Below are positions 43,485 through 56,812 of a stretch of DNA of 64,000 bases, in pieces (the stretch's first letter is position 1; the number at the start of each line of letters is the position of its first letter). The DNA is from Bombardia bombarda. Lineage: Eukaryota; Ascomycota; Sordariomycetes; Sordariales; Lasiosphaeriaceae. The stretch covers positions 682,001 to 746,000 of the forward strand of contig JAULSR010000010.1 of the NCBI GenBank assembly GCA_030512295.1. The letters are read 5' to 3'. Both the position numbers and the translations under genes were made by a program. The notes under the pieces are model-generated. The model saw only the letters and a program-made list of their open reading frames with translations, made no database searches and was not told the origin of the DNA.

Positions 43485-45635
43485 GTTGGGTTGTAGATGC
43501 GTGGTTGGGTGGGTGTAAGGTTGCCATATCCGGCCAGCCAGTTACTTAATTGGTTTGGTGGGTGCATGGGCTGGCTGGCGGTTTTCTCCCTCCTTTGACG
43601 GTGACAAGTTAGCAATACAATTTGCATACTGGCATGTAGGACGAGTGAGGGGACAGACAGAAGACAGGAAACTATGAGAACCAGATAGATAAGCGGCGAA
43701 AGGTGGGCTGTTTTGTCCAACAATACGTCCAACTTGCCGTGGACATAGATAGTGATGGAGTGACTCTTAGCATACGGTGCGGCGCGGTTCGTTGCGGGAT
43801 GGGATAGGACGGACGGCCCTGTTGTTCTTGTCGGTCGTCGTCGCTGTGTTTGCTTGCATCTTTGTGGGACGATAGAGCGAGATATGAGGCAGCATTTATT
43901 TTCCCCCCTGGCTCGGTGGCGGAGGGGGCTGGGTTCTCCTCTTATGTTTGTTTTCTTTATAATAATATTGTTTGTTGTTTATTCACTCTCCTCTCGGCTG
44001 CTCAACCTTGGATGTTTGCCTGAGAAGTTGCCTCAGTTTATCTGTTGGTCTGTTGGTCTGTCGGTTTGTTTTGCCTCGTTATATATATAAATACTTGCTT
44101 TATAGTTAGACATGGACTGGAGATTTGCGGTTCTTAAACAAGAGAGAAGCTTGTTTAAAGACGAATGAACGGGTGAAAATTAGTAATGGGTGATCAAGTA
44201 CCTACCTACAGCATATTTCTTCTAGACAGTCTCTTTGGTTTAAACGATGTGAGGTAATACTAGCTACTTCTCACGATGCTGACGGTATTAATGACATGTA
44301 ACCGCCACATCTAGCGATCAAACCCCGTTGCCTGCTAGCAATGACACAACACGATATTCGTGCCTATCTCCTTCAAGAGCTTGACATACATCCTGCAGTG
44401 TGGTTCAATAACTTAAAGTCTTTATGCACGATGTATTCTTCCACCAAAAAAGGGGCAAAGCTTAGCCATTTGAGACAATACAAGCACCACATACTATCTC
44501 CCATGAGGAAGAAAGCCAATACATCACTGTACTTACCTCTGCTACTCTATTGCTAGTAAATCACATGCATGCTCCAGAACCACCATTTGCTGACTTACAA
44601 CATGACATTCATTGATCTATCCATCTATCCCGCTAACGCCCTCCCTCCCTTCCTGCCTGCCTGCCTGCCTGCCTGCGCATTTCACATAGGTCGGCACCAG
44701 TTGCCCGCTCACGTCGGTACGTACCTAGGTGTTTGCCAAGAAAGGGGGATTTGGGTTTTATAATTACCTACCCACGCAATGTAGTGTACGTACGCGTGCT
44801 CGTATGTTGGTGTAAGTTACTCGTTCCAAGTAGGTGGAGCCAACCACCGCGCGTATTTGATGGCATCATGTATCATCCTTTGCGTGTGTCTTTGTCTGTG
44901 TGTTTCACCGGGCCTAATAGGGTTTACACCCTTCCAGATTATTGTCTCTTACGAATACATATGAGTACGTAGGATGAATGGATGGAATGGTATGGTTTAG
45001 TTTCTTTGTGTTGGTGGTTTACTTGTATGGTTTGTGACGGATCTGTGGGATAGATGAAGATACGTGGTCCAGCAAATACGCGAAAGGGATGACACTTGTT
45101 TCAGAATACGGCGCTGTTTAGGCACATATCCTCGAAAATATTGACCTGTTAATTCGCGGTGCTTCAAAACAACAACAAAACAGGTACATGCATTACCAGT
45201 AAAAACATCGCTCATATCGCGATTTCGATGTGCCATCAAACTAGCATAATCGCCTAACACCCTCCCGCCAAAATAAGCCAAAACGCCTGCTTCCACCCCA
45301 ACAACTTACTTAGGTCTTCTTCTCCATTGTCTTCAAAAAGAAACCCCCCGAAAATCACCACGCCTCCCCTCTTCAAATCAAAGAAAATAATTCCAGACCG
45401 CAAGGTCAAAACTCTCTCTTGGTGGTAATATATACATGCGCACCAAGATTCCGCACCCAGAAACTGGGCACGGCAGCGAGATAATATGTATAAAATGCCT
45501 GGGCTGGTCGATTGGTGTTGTTGCCTCTGCCTCTATACCCAAATGCAAGTGGTTGATGGTAGTATTGAATAATAAACAAAAATAAAACTCTTTCTTTTCC
45601 CCGCTCCTCCACGTCCCGGAATAGAAACACTACTT
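43485..45635. other. Intergenic, convergent 3' regions
   Basis: About 2.1 kb between DnaJ (+) and subtilase (-). AT-rich with a CTGC/CCTG run near 44650-44675 and several TACCTA boxes. No family-like ORF. Confidence 0.5.
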
Positions 45636-47024
45636 CTATGCCCTCTCGCCGTTGTTCGCAATCAGGCTAGTCGTCCCGGCAACATTGTTGCTGACCCTTG
45701 CGCCTGTCGCAGTCGCGAGCGCCTTGATGCGGTCCGCAACGGCCGTGACGTCGGTGATGCTCTCCTTGCTCATGAGGTACGCAGCGAGGCCAGCGACGTG
45801 GGGGCTGGCCATGCTGGTGCCGCTGAGGACCTCGGTCGCGGTGTCGCTGGTGATGCCGACGCTGAGCACGTTGACGCCGGGGGCGAAGATGTCGACGAGG
45901 GGGCCAAAGTTGGAGAAGGACGCGCGGGCGTCGTTGCGCTGGTCGATGGCGCCGACAGTGATGGCGGCTGCGGCAGAGCCGGGGGAGGTGTTCGCGGTGT
46001 CCTGGTTCTCGTTACCGGCGGCGACAACGGGCACGACACCGGCGGTGGAGATGGCGTTGATGGCCGCGTTGACGGCACGCGACGCGGATCCGCCGAGAGA
46101 CATGTTCATGACAGCCTTTCCGGCAAGTCCACCAGCCGTGGCATTTCGGGCAACTATTGGAGGAGAGACGTTAGCTTCAAAATACTTGCTTGAAATGGTA
46201 AGCATGACTAAAACATACCAAAGTTCATGCCGGCAATAACACCAGAGTTGGATCCGGCACCATCAGCGTCGAGAACCTTAACACCCACAAGCTTGACGTT
46301 CTTGGCTACGCCAAAGGTCTTGCCACCGACAGTTCCGGCAACGTGGCTGCCGTGTCCATTCTCATCGTCATCCTAATAAACGCGTAAGTATAATGTGTAG
46401 TGCGGACGGTGGGATCTCGCGACGACTCACAACATCGTTAACAAAGTTAGCGGCAAAGGTTGCCCTGCCCTCAAACTCGCTGTGCGTGACCTTGATGCCG
46501 GTATCGACGATATATGCCGTGATTCCCTCGCCAGCACTGCTGTCAAACAGGTAGCCCTTGCCTCCCGTGGCAGCGTGGCTGATGCGAGCCAGTCCCGTGG
46601 TGGCCGTGTTCTGGATAAGCTTCGCGTTGACCTTGACCCAAGCATCCTGCTCAATGTAGCTGACCTCGTCGGCGGCAAAGATCTCGTTGATCATGCGATC
46701 GTCGGCCTCGAGGGACATGGCACGCCAGGCGCCAATCTTGATGGCGTTGACATCGGTCGACAGAAGCTTTCCTGTCATGGGGCTTCGCTTGCCAATGTTG
46801 CGCTTGGCGATAGATGACTTGACCTTGGCGATATTGGACTGGACGATATCATCGCTGAAGGTGTTGTTGTACACCACAATGTACTTGTGGGGGATGGCGT
46901 TGGTGATGTCGGGATTCGAGATGGGTACTCCAATGAAGAAGTCTCCTTCGACTACAACCGGGGCAGCAGCGACGCCCAAGACCGAGAGGAGAAAGGTGGC
47001 CGCAGTGAATAACCGGCCTGCCAT
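45636..47024 (-). CDS. Secreted subtilisin-like serine protease (proteinase K type, S8)
   Basis: Three exons, 47024-46431, 46372-46219 and 46153-45636, encode 421 residues, typical for fungal subtilases. A signal peptide (residues 1 to about 21, ending VAAAP) is followed by an inhibitor-I9 propeptide (about 45-128, HKYIVVYNN to YIEQDAWV). The mature protease carries the catalytic triad Asp174 (AYIVDTGIKVTHSEF), His205 (ENGHGSHVAGT) and Ser363 (SGTSMASPHVAG), plus oxyanion Asn297 (VVAAGNENQD). The triad is complete, so the enzyme should be active after propeptide removal. The family includes proteinase K and the cuticle-degrading Pr1 proteases of insect and nematode pathogens, as well as alkaline proteases used for general nutrition; sequence alone does not separate these. 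Introns (58 and 65 nt) are canonical, with a CTAAC-type branch site in the second. The gene stands alone, with long spacers on both sides. Confidence 0.95.
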
Positions 47025-48866
47025 TTTGAAAGTTTGTGTTTGTTGTTGTTTGCGAGAGATATGTTAAAAGGAGTGCACAAGCTGAACCTCTGGCTGTTAC
47101 CACCTGAGGGATGGAGGGTAGGTAAATGAGTATAATAGGAGAGAAGTGAAAACTTGTGTGCTGGCTCTGCTAACACGGCAATGTGGGTGAAGAAGAAGAA
47201 ACACGAGAAGAAGGATGAGACCAGGAGCTATATCCAAAAAAGGCCAGTAAAGAGTGTTGTTTAAAAAGGAGGGTATATGCGCAGCAATACACGAAACCAA
47301 GAAAAGGAGATCTGAAGGCGATCGAGAGTTTGCCTTAGACCAATAAAGAAGAGAATAAAACACACAAAAATGTATAATAAGAACGACAATGCCAACACTG
47401 GTTGTTCGGGGACGGAAGAGATGCATCCAGCTATTTAATCGGCCGCACAGCCGGCGCAGGCATGAATGATGGGCGGCTCCATCGCATACCCCTTTGCGGA
47501 AAATGGCTGTCTCAATGGCTCGGCGGTTTGGGTTGAGAGTGCAACGCACAGGGTAGCGTACGTGACAGGGGGTGCCATCTTGGGAAACGGTCGAGGTGCA
47601 AGGAGGCAACTGTCGCGTACAGCACAGTAGGTACGTACCCCCGACTTCTGCGGTGCTGCTCGATGCCAAGTCAAACGGCGGATCCTAGTCCGCCAAGAAG
47701 ACGACTCCTCCACAACCCGCGAGTCGGAGTCGTGCTGGCGGTTTCGACGAGCGATAGACGAGAAAAAAGCCCCCTAAACTTCAAACGCAGCAAAGGCGCG
47801 AGGTACAAAGGGCAGGTAGCAGGCAAGATTGGTCGGCAACGTACCCGAGGTTGAACACCTTGCAGAGTGTACGGACACTGGTCCCTCCGCGCCGACCACC
47901 TGTGTGTTTATTTGTGGTGTGTGCATTGTTTCTGATCTGAATCGAGGCCCACGTGAGGACTGCATATGTATGGAAGAGAGCAAGTTGCATCTGGCCGGGC
48001 GTGCAATGTATCACAGAGCGCCTCCTCTGTTATAAGAGTGTACAGCCGCCGGGGGGTTGAGATCCCGCGTCTGCCGCGATCGTTTACCCCATATTTGGAT
48101 GCTGGCTGAGCGGTAGGGCGGCTGCGCCATCTGTGGGATGGCGGCTCTTTCATGCGCGAGGGCGGCCGCAGTGCGGGAGGAACACCTCTGAGGGCTGGCG
48201 GGCCGCTAGGCGGTGAACGTGCTGTATGCTGCCCGTCTGCTGTGTAGAGCTGTCCGTCCACTGTACCTACTGTATAGGTGCAGTGTGCACCCATATGCAC
48301 ACAAAGGAGAGAGAGCAGGCGTCCCGTCTGTGAGCCGGACTGCACAGAGACCCAGCGGACCCGATTCTGTGTCCCTGCATTCCTGCAATCAAGAAGCCAG
48401 GGCCTCTTGCCCAATCGACCGCGGGGCGGGAGTGAGGCTCAGAGACGCCGAGACGCTGATTGGAAGCTTGGCAGCCAAGCCCATGACGACGCTGGGCCCT
48501 GTGACGAGGACGAAAACCCGGGGTTGACGAGAGCGAGTTGCGGAACGTCTGAATGCGTTCGTCGTCCATCGCATCTTTGGGATCGTGTCGGTGTCCCTAC
48601 CTAACCCCCAATACACTACCACTCCCTAGCCATCACCCATCTCTGACTAGGAGCGCCTAGACGAGCAAGTAAGGCCCTGGACTGTTAGTGGTGTGAGCAG
48701 ACCAAAAAGGTGCGACACGAAGCGAGACAAGCGTCGTGTTGTGGGGGCGAGCAGACGTGTCCAGCAACAAAACCTACCTAACCAGCAGCCCTGGGAACAG
48801 GTGGTATTGATGATGGGGGAGGGGAAATGGATCAAAATACGAATAAAGAAGGGAAAGTGCAACCGC

Positions 48867-48912
48867 GCTCCTGCTTCCTGCTTCCTGCTTCCTGCTTCGT
48901 GCTTCGTGCTCC
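48867..48912. repeat. Seven-bp GCTTCCT/GCTTCGT tandem array
   Basis: About six tandem copies of a 7-bp unit; the last two carry GCTTCGT in place of GCTTCCT. Confidence 0.85.
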
Positions 48913-50928
48913 TTCTTCATGTTCCTCCTGTTGTGGGGCAAATGGGTGCACTGACTGCGCTGACTAACTAGCACAACCGCACTGGAATCAAAAAAGCCCA
49001 TGCAAAAAAGGTCGATGAGATCTGGACTCGATAACTTATCAGGAATCAATTGACCTTGGATGTTGATATGATCAGGGGTCTGGGACGCTTTGTCGGCTGA
49101 AGAGCCGGCGAAAGCATGGAGGAGGCGCGCACGCATCTTGCAAGTGCCACCATCTGGTGAGCATGATGACTGATGAGTGCTTGCCTCCGTGGCTAGCGTG
49201 GGCAGGCCTGGCGAGATTCCAACGAATGCTGAAACATAGCTTCCCCACTGTACTAAGCGCTGGGACATGTTTCGCGACTCACCGAATGCGACCGTGAATG
49301 GCGAGCTACTTGTTTGTTGCCTTGCCATTTGTCGGACGTTTATTGATAAGACATGGCCTTTTTAATTACCTTCCGAGATTGATACGATTTCGTAAGAACC
49401 ATTCATGCTAAGCACCATCAGAATGTACCATCAGGCAAGCGGAACAAAACAACAAGGCGACGGGCAAAAGGGGAGGTTGGGACGACGACAAGCTCAGGGG
49501 TGGGTGGGTGGGTTGGGGACGATACCTAACATGGAGCTTCCATTTCGAAGCATTGACGGCAAACGGGGACCGTCTTGCGAGACTTCCAGATTGGGCGGCC
49601 CCGGTGATGGGATATCCCAATCCACCAACTAGAACCAGAATCCGTCGTTTTATTAGAAAAGCGCTTTGTTCTAGAATCATTCTTCTCAGAGCAAGCATGC
49701 CTGGGTACGAAGTAATGCTTGGTTGTTTACCTTGGGACCTTGGGTAACTCGGTACGCTAAAATTGGAACATGTGACGCTAATATGTGTGCATGAAGGCGT
49801 TTTTATTCCCAGTCGTATGCATCTGGCATCGACCAGATTCAAGCACTCGAAAGCATGGATCCGATTCCATGCCTGGACGCTTTTCGAAAACAAATATAGG
49901 AAGAGATCCATCCGTGGCTTAGATGCCCGCGAGGCAAGAGAGAACTAAATTCAGCTTGGCTACAAATCTGGCTGTCGAGGCATTTTCAAAGACGTCGATA
50001 TCTCGGACATTGATGTCTAAATCGAATGAAGCAATGAAGCACGCGACGACCGTGAAATGGCGACACGGGCACCTCGGCAAAGCAATCGCCTAATCATAGA
50101 TGACCTCAACACTTTCTCATCCAACCATCTCTCCGATATCCTCGGACCGAGTTGTCTGGCTTTTTCGTTTTCGAAGGATGAAGGATGTCCATCTGTTAAG
50201 CTCACCGTCTAGTCAATTGCGGTGATTCTCGGCTGACTGCGCAAGACCCAATTCTGCGGCGACCATCGTGGCCTACGGCTACGGGCCGGGCAAGGGTCAG
50301 CATACCAACATCCGACATCCTCAAAACCCGCAGATTCCATATATGTCGGCTTCCGAGGCGGTCAACGGCGTGTCGACATCTTATTCCATCTAGCCGGTAG
50401 TTACAGTGGGATATGGCGCAAACCCTTTCTTCCCATCGCCAGAAGGGAGGGACTGAGCGACAATTTTTAGGCCTTGGCGGAAACTTACTTGGTCGGTAAA
50501 GTGTAGGTTTCTGTCAGAGCAAATACCTTCTACCGGCATGGATGGTAGTAGATACCGCGATACCGCGATACCGCTCTCAACGCATGTCGTCACTTTGGCT
50601 CAAGTGGCACTGATGTTCGAACCTTGACTATAGCGTAACGATAACGATAACTGTCCCGAGTTCTGTGACCAAGACGATGTCGGTGGTTAGACTGTGGAGC
50701 AGGCAGCGCGGTTGGGTGTTGATGTTGTAATGTCCCTTTTATCTCTTCACAACCGCCAGGATCTGAAGCCGACGATGCAGAAGTGAGGTGAGGTGAGGCG
50801 AGGTTGTGGGAATCATGCGCAGAATGATGATCTGCATCGAGACCTGGAGGTCGGGCGGGTGGCTTTTTTTATTGACTGCCTGGTGGCTTTTCGATCCATG
50901 GGTTTATCATTCGGGCATTTCCCACTTG

Positions 50929-50960
50929 CATTGGATTTCATTGGATTTCCATTGGATTTA
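50929..50960. repeat. Short CATTGGATTT direct repeats
   Basis: Three closely spaced copies of a CATTGGATTT element, 10-12 bp apart, in the subtilase/F-box spacer. Confidence 0.7.
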
Positions 50961-52257
50961 AATCCATGGCTGCTGATTGCTGGATCCTGCCTTATCAGTG
51001 TTGGCAGGCACCGGATAGTGGGTGCCCAGCGCTCGGTTGCCAGTGCCCCAGCGCGCCTCAGGGTGGCTTGCCCCTCTCCTCCGACTGCCAGCTGCGGCAC
51101 TGTGTTCCATGTTGGCGGCCGGGCAAGTGGTGTGAGAGTCTCGCCAGGTGTGGCTTGCTGCAGGCAATTTACACGGTCGGCGGCTGTGCAGCTCTCGTGT
51201 CTCAAATGACACATTAGAAAAAAAAGACAGCGTGCAGTGACATTGGATGTTGGAACTGCTGGGGCTGTTTCCCCTCTTCTCTCTTCTTGTGACCTGGGAC
51301 CTGTGCTTCCTGTTGTCTTTCCCTCCTGCTGTGTTCGATGTGTCTAGTCTAGGTGTGTAAGGGATGAAAGATCCGTGTTTTATTTTCCATTGAACGCTTT
51401 CTTTTTTGCCGCAACGCAACGCATGCCTACCTGAGGTTGCTGCTGCTGCCACTGTATCCGTTGCGGTCATCCAATCGCCCAATCGCCACGGCCGCATGAT
51501 GCTGGGACAGGGTCAATTACACCCAATTACACACGAATAGGTGCCCGCCAACGCAACCACGCAAAGACGCACGACGCAATCCCCAATCCCCAATCCCTCC
51601 CCGTAACAAAGATTAACACGCAACCTACGACGAGCCAGCGGACGAGCCCACCCTACCGCACCCGCACGCAGTCTACCTGCTTTCGCTCCACCCACCAAAA
51701 GCATCGTCGGCCGGCCTGCACGCGAGAGCCAAAACCAAACTTTATTGGACGCTGCCTGGCCCAGTCCGCCAATCCGGCCCAAGGCCTCACCCAACCTAAC
51801 GAGCTAACCACCCCCGCGGAGCGCCCTTCTCACGCGACTCCTGGCCTGCAGCAGGTCTGCATTTCCAAGCTGCGTCTGAGCCTGCGTTACAAACAAAAAC
51901 AAGAGCATAGAACTAGTCCAAGAAAGAGAGAGGAACAAAAAAAAGCGCTGCTCTGTACCAAGAACCCTCGCTCGCTCGCTCACTCACTCATACTCCCTGG
52001 CGATTTCGATAGCGTCCTCACTCGCGACCTGATCTGCACCCCTTCCGTCCTCGTCTCGTTCGCTCCCTCGCTCGTCCCACTCTTCGCTCTTCATCTCGAC
52101 CACCAGCTGCCTGTGCTTCTCGCTTTGGGTCTCCTCCCGCCCTAATCAAAAGTCCGAGAGACTCGATCATCCTGCCATGGTGTGCGAACCACCCGACGAC
52201 TAAAAAGAAAATCCAGATATTTGCCAGAAAACCACACAAACAACCAATTAAAAAAAC

Positions 52258-54201
52258 ATGTCGCTTCACGGCGGCCCAATGTTTCTCGACGACGACGACG
52301 ACGGCCATGTAGTGGAGCCACTCACCATCGAGACCCGCCTTCCCCGGACCGAGAGAAACCAGTCGATACATGAGGAGGAGGATGAGGGCATGGCAACGGT
52401 CGAGCTCGCCTCCATCATGACGACGGCCTCCAACCCCGTGTCGCCGGGCCCGTCGAGCCCGCCGCTCGGCCAGGTCCGAAGACAGGACTTTGTGCCACCC
52501 ACCAGGCCCAGCAGCACGCCGTTTCCCCATCCGGAACCGCGCAGCACAGATCTACAGTTTCTCAGATGTCAGACAGACGCCGACGCCGGCATGATGGACC
52601 TGGACGACCAGCAACAACCCCATCAGCCTGCTGCTGAACAACAACAAGATCTGTTGCCTGCCATGCCGCCGCCCAGCAAGCGCGTAGGCATGAACCTCAA
52701 CGACCTCCCGGCCGAGATCCACGAGTGCATCCTGGACCACCTGTTCGGCTTCCGCGTGTCTCCGACCTCCAAGAGCTCCATCACGCGCTGGGGCACGGCG
52801 CTGCGCCACTCGAGGAGGAAGGAACTGTCGGAGCTGTCGCTGGTGAGCCTAGCATGGCGGGTGCTGATCCAGGAGCGGCTGTACCGGCACATCAAGCTCA
52901 AGGCCACCGTGCACGATCTGAGGCAGTCCTTCACCTGGTTCTCGCAGCACCCGCACCTGCGGTCGTACATCAGGCACATCGAGATATGGTTCCCCGTCTT
53001 CCAGCCCAAATACGGGCCCCTGGCCCTCTCGGCCGCAAACACGCTGCCCACTGTCACAGCCGACGGCCTAACCAACGCGTCGTACGTACTACCAGTGGAC
53101 AACTGCGCGCTCGAGGAGGCCTTTTACTTTGTCGCCGAGTGCTTCCCAGAGGTGTGCGTCATGACGCTCGAGGGCGGCGAGCGCAAGAAGGCGCCGCGGG
53201 TGCGCCATTGGATCCAGGAGGCTCCCACCGCCGCCTCGACGACGATAACGACCGACTGCTACCTCCACCAATGCTTCCCCCCGCGGACCATGCCCAAGAT
53301 CGCCTCGGTGCGCACGCTCATCTGCAAGGGTCAGTGGAACCTGATCCGCGGCGAGGCCGACTACGAGACCATCATGTCGGCGCTACCCAACCTGCAGGAG
53401 TGGCACGGCTCGTACAGCAAGCCCAAATCCAAGAGCTACATCACCATGGCCGAGATCCTCGCCCGGCCGATGCGGCTGTCGACGCTGAACCTGTGCATCG
53501 AGGGCGACTACCGGCGCGAGCTGTCGTTCCCGCCCTACTTCTTGAAGGCGTCGACCAGGGTGCACTTTTGCTCCAAGCTGGCGCAGGCGGCCGCGTCACC
53601 GGCTATGGAGCACATCTCGTACACGGGCAGGGTGTGCAAGCAGTTCTTTGTGGACCTGATGGCGCGGCAGAGGGACCCGCGGCAGGCGAGGCTCAAGTCG
53701 ATTGATTTGACGGTCAAGAACTGCTGTCGGCAGGTGTCGCATTGGAACGAGTCCGGGTCGGGGATCACGGATATGAACTTTATCAATGCGTTTGAGGCGC
53801 TGGTTCTGGCGGGGATAAGGGCGCTGGGCAAGTTCAAGTCGGTTGAGTACTTGAGGATTCGATATGTTGATCTTGGTGAGTTTCGTCGTTTCTTATGTCC
53901 ATCTTTTGAGGATGCTTGAGCTAATACTGATTTGTTTTCTGCAGACTCGCCGGTACCGCCTCTGAACCCTTACTTCCTTTTGCGCGACGGGTGGTGCTCG
54001 GGCGTGTGGAGCGACGCCATCATCTCGGAGCTGAACCGCGTGCGGCCGACGACACGGTTCGAGGACCTGGCGGAGTCGTTTGGCGAGGTCGGGTACAACA
54101 AGGACGGGCGCATGACTATCAGTCCTGATTTCCCCAAGTCCAAGGCGCTGTCGCTCAAGCTGTCGAACTACGCTCTGCTGAGCAGCATCTCCATCACATA
54201 G
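52258..54201 (+). CDS. F-box domain protein
   Basis: Two exons, 52258-53875 and 53945-54201, joined by a 69-nt GTGAGT...GCAG intron, encode 624 residues. Residues 1-140 are acidic and Ser/Pro/Gln-rich without fold. An F-box begins at about residue 145 (MNLNDLPAEIHECILDHLFGF) and continues through LSLVSLAWRVLIQERLYRHIKL. The remainder resembles the leucine-poor C-terminal region of fungal F-box proteins (RSYIRHIEIWFP, LPNLQEWHGSY, LSTLNLCIEGDYRRE). F-box proteins bind Skp1 and give SCF ubiquitin ligases their substrate specificity; the target here is unknown. The ATG at 52258 follows an AAAAAACATG context and a long pyrimidine-rich leader. The last exon adds the C-terminal 86 residues. The gene is intact. 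Confidence 0.85.
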
Positions 54202-55214
54202 TCTGGTTGGTCCTGCTACGGGGGAGCCACTACCGAAACTGGGTGGCCTCCGCTTTGAGGTCGCGGAAAGAAGGGAAGAGGGAAGATTCGATAGAACGAA
54301 TGGGCTCGCATACCTATCTTCACGACTGACTGACAATAAGCTATAGCATTATTTCCTTGGTCGATCCTTTTTTTTTTTAGAGCACGGTGTTTGGTCACAA
54401 CAAATCTGGGCTGGAGGACAACGTTTGTTTTATATTGAGGGAGGGGGGTTCATCGCGGGTTGTTTTATTCAATGGGTATTAGATTTGGTGGGGGAAGGCA
54501 TCCTGGGTCGGGCCTGAGCTCCTCGCATTAAAAGCTAAGGGTGAAAGGGGAAGGGAAGAGGAGAAGAAAGTTGGCTTTTGTGACTTTCCTCATTGTGTGC
54601 TTCTCGTTGATTTTTTCCTTTTGTTGTTGTTGCTGCCGCGGCTGCAACTGTTTTTCGTCATTCTTGGGGACATTAGGGATCGAGCTGGCGGTTTTTTAAC
54701 CTGCCTGGGAAAGAAAGAAAGAAAGAAAGAAAGCGGTGGATGGATGGATGGATGAAAGGATAGGATCTTATGAGAGATATACCCACTATGCTCTATGTGT
54801 GCGCCATGTGGTGGAGGGACGGAGAGAGAGAAGGGGGGGGGGGGTAATGGCGTTCACCCTGCGCATGATCCTCTTTTTTTTTTATACCGAGACAGAGGAT
54901 GTTGAAAGCTATGGGTATTGCTTAGTTAGACATGACAACAATGAAGGGCGTCAGATTACGTTTTTGGGGGTGATGGGTATTGCGGTTCTGAAGCAAAGCG
55001 CCCGCCCCATAGGCGTCAAAGTTGGAATTGATATAGCGCAGAATAGGAGAAACAAAACACGATTTTGGCAGACAGATTTGGTAGCTCGATATTTAATGCA
55101 ATGCCCCGCTGTGATGCTCGCAGTTACAACCTTCTAATGTGAGATATAGTACAGTACTCTACAGAAAGAAAATACCCAATCGACTCCTTTATGGACCCAG
55201 TCTCGATGTCCAGT
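54202..55214. other. Intergenic, convergent F-box and GPI14 ends
   Basis: About 1 kb with simple repeats (GAAA and TGGA microsatellites at 54711-54754, a G12 run near 54834-54846) and no recognised gene. Confidence 0.55.
54711..54754. repeat. GAAA and TGGA tetranucleotide microsatellites
   Basis: Adjacent runs of about five GAAA and four to five TGGA units in the F-box/GPI14 intergenic region. Confidence 0.85.
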
Positions 55215-56812
55215 CTAATCTAGATCAAACGAAACAGTCTTTTTAGACGACGACGACACCCTGGTCCCGGTCTCTGCCACGTCGTTGATGATGATGCCCA
55301 GGATCCAGCAGTTGACCAGGAAGAAGCCCAAGGACGCTAGCCAGAGACCGGGCAGGAAAGTGCTCTTGCCCAGAAACTCGAGCTCATAGCCCTGCTGGAG
55401 CCACAGCCCCTGGGACGCGACCCATAGGGCCAAGGCTGAGCTGCCCAGGGTCTTATTGCGCAGGAAGGAAGACCGCGGGAGGTAGAGCGGGAGGAAGATC
55501 ATGTACCAGAGGAAATACTGTTCAATGGTTAGTGGTAGGTAGCTTCTTAGCTGTCGTATTTACATGTAGGGATGGATGTGTGAGAGGAGAGAGGGTACGT
55601 ACCTGGCTGGTACACACCTTGTTAAAGGTGGCAAAGGCAAATGTCTGCGCGAGCATGGCTGTAGGGAGGTCCTTCTTGGCCATGACGAGGGGGATTAAGA
55701 CGCACGAGAGAAGGAGCTGTGGCAGGAAGGCGACGGACTCGATGCGCAGCAGAGCTGATGAGAGGGTTGGGAAGGCAGAGGTCAGGTAGAGCTGGGTGTT
55801 GTATGGGCTGAAGTTGTGGCGGTGGTCGATGCGCGTGACGTGGTGCAGGTAGGTGTGGGTGATGAAAGGGGCTCCGTATCTGGGGGGCTCGTTAGTATAC
55901 TTTACAGAGAATATGTGAGGTATCAACTGGGTATGCTTACAGCAAATACATCAGCGTGTTGAGCCCGAGGAAGGTTGCCAGACTGACAAGCGCCAGCTGG
56001 ACCCTCGCCGGCGAGACGAAGGCCGTGAGCCTGCTGCCCAATCCCGTCCGACGCTTTCCAGGGTCGTCACGCATCCTCTCCCGGTCCATCCACCACACTA
56101 TGGCGGGGGCGTAGATGAAGGGGTAGATCTTGAAATGCACGCCGAAGCCGAGCAGCAATCCGGCGAGCGTGACGCGGCGCGCCAAGACGGCCCACAGAAG
56201 CGCCGTGACCAGCACGCCTAGCAGACCTTCGGAGCTGCCGCGCGTGCTGATGGTGGCCACCATGGGATTGAGCAGCCAGATGGCGGCGTACTTGCGGGCG
56301 GTGGCGGCGCGCATGGGCCGGCCGTTTCCCCCGTTACCGCTGCTACCCGTAGTCAGGATGCGCTCGAGCAGCCAGCCGGCCACCAGGTCGGCGGCGGCAA
56401 AGAGCACCTTGCCCGAGCTGAACCATGCCGTGTCCAAGAGCGGGTTGCCGGTGATGCGCGCTGTGGGGAGGAGTAGCCAGGCGAGCACGGGGGTGTAGCG
56501 GTACGTCTCGCGGTCGTAGGGGCTCTGCCCGCGGGCGACGAAGCGCGCTGCGTCGGTGAAAACGAGGTAGTCGATGTCGGTATATTTGAGGGGCGAGTTT
56601 GCATCCTGCCAGAGCCCATAGATGATGAGGATGACGCGGAGGAGGGCGGCAGAGAGGTACAGGGGAAGGGCCCGCTGGAAGAAGCGTGTCAAGAGCGACG
56701 GCGCCGAGGAACCTGCCGACATTGCAGACGCTGCCGCCGCCGACGACAATGACAAAGACGACATCGCAGACGGCGGTGTCTTTACGACGGCTCCAGGCTG
56801 TTTTTTGGCCAT
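55215..56812 (-). CDS. GPI14: GPI mannosyltransferase I catalytic subunit (PIG-M/Gpi14)
   Basis: Three exons, 56812-55941, 55879-55603 and 55517-55215, give 483 residues. After an Ala/Ser-rich N-terminus come multiple membrane helices. The catalytic DxD lies at KYTDIDYLVFTDAARFV (Asp79, Asp81) in the first luminal loop, as in all PIG-M enzymes. Further landmarks are SPYDRETYRYTPVLAWLLLP, NPMVATISTRGSSEGLLG, GVHFKIYPFIYAPAI and FNKVCTSQYFLWYMIFLPLYLP. The enzyme transfers the first mannose from dolichol-phosphate-mannose to GlcN-(acyl)PI in the ER lumen, working with PIG-X/Pbn1. The junction CTSQ/YFLWY is made by the third exon and would be lost without splicing. It shares a 464-bp divergent spacer with TRAX. 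The assignment is secure. Confidence 0.95.

Larger units (their letters stand above)
47025..52257. other. 5.2-kb gene-poor divergent region
   Basis: This region between the subtilase (-) and F-box (+) starts has no ORF with family features. It contains a GCTTCCT 7-bp array (48867-48912), GATACCGC triplicate (about 50551-50574), CATTGGATTT repeats (50929-50960) and a strongly pyrimidine-rich leader from about 51800. Several hydrophobic or Arg-rich ORFs overlap on both strands, the usual sign of chance reading frames. Non-coding transcripts cannot be judged by eye. Confidence 0.5.

Noticed and set aside
47097..47669. 190-codon hydrophobic ORF upstream of the subtilase
   Set aside because: Hydrophobicity follows from a T-rich strand; it begins in the subtilase leader region and has no family pattern.
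49408..49911. 167-codon minus-strand ORF
   Set aside because: No domain, mixed overlapping ORFs on both strands, and no splice-linked neighbours.
52725..53705. 326-codon frame overlapping the F-box gene on the same strand
   Set aside because: Ala/His/Arg-rich translation typical of a shifted frame; the F-box frame is longer and carries a recognised domain.
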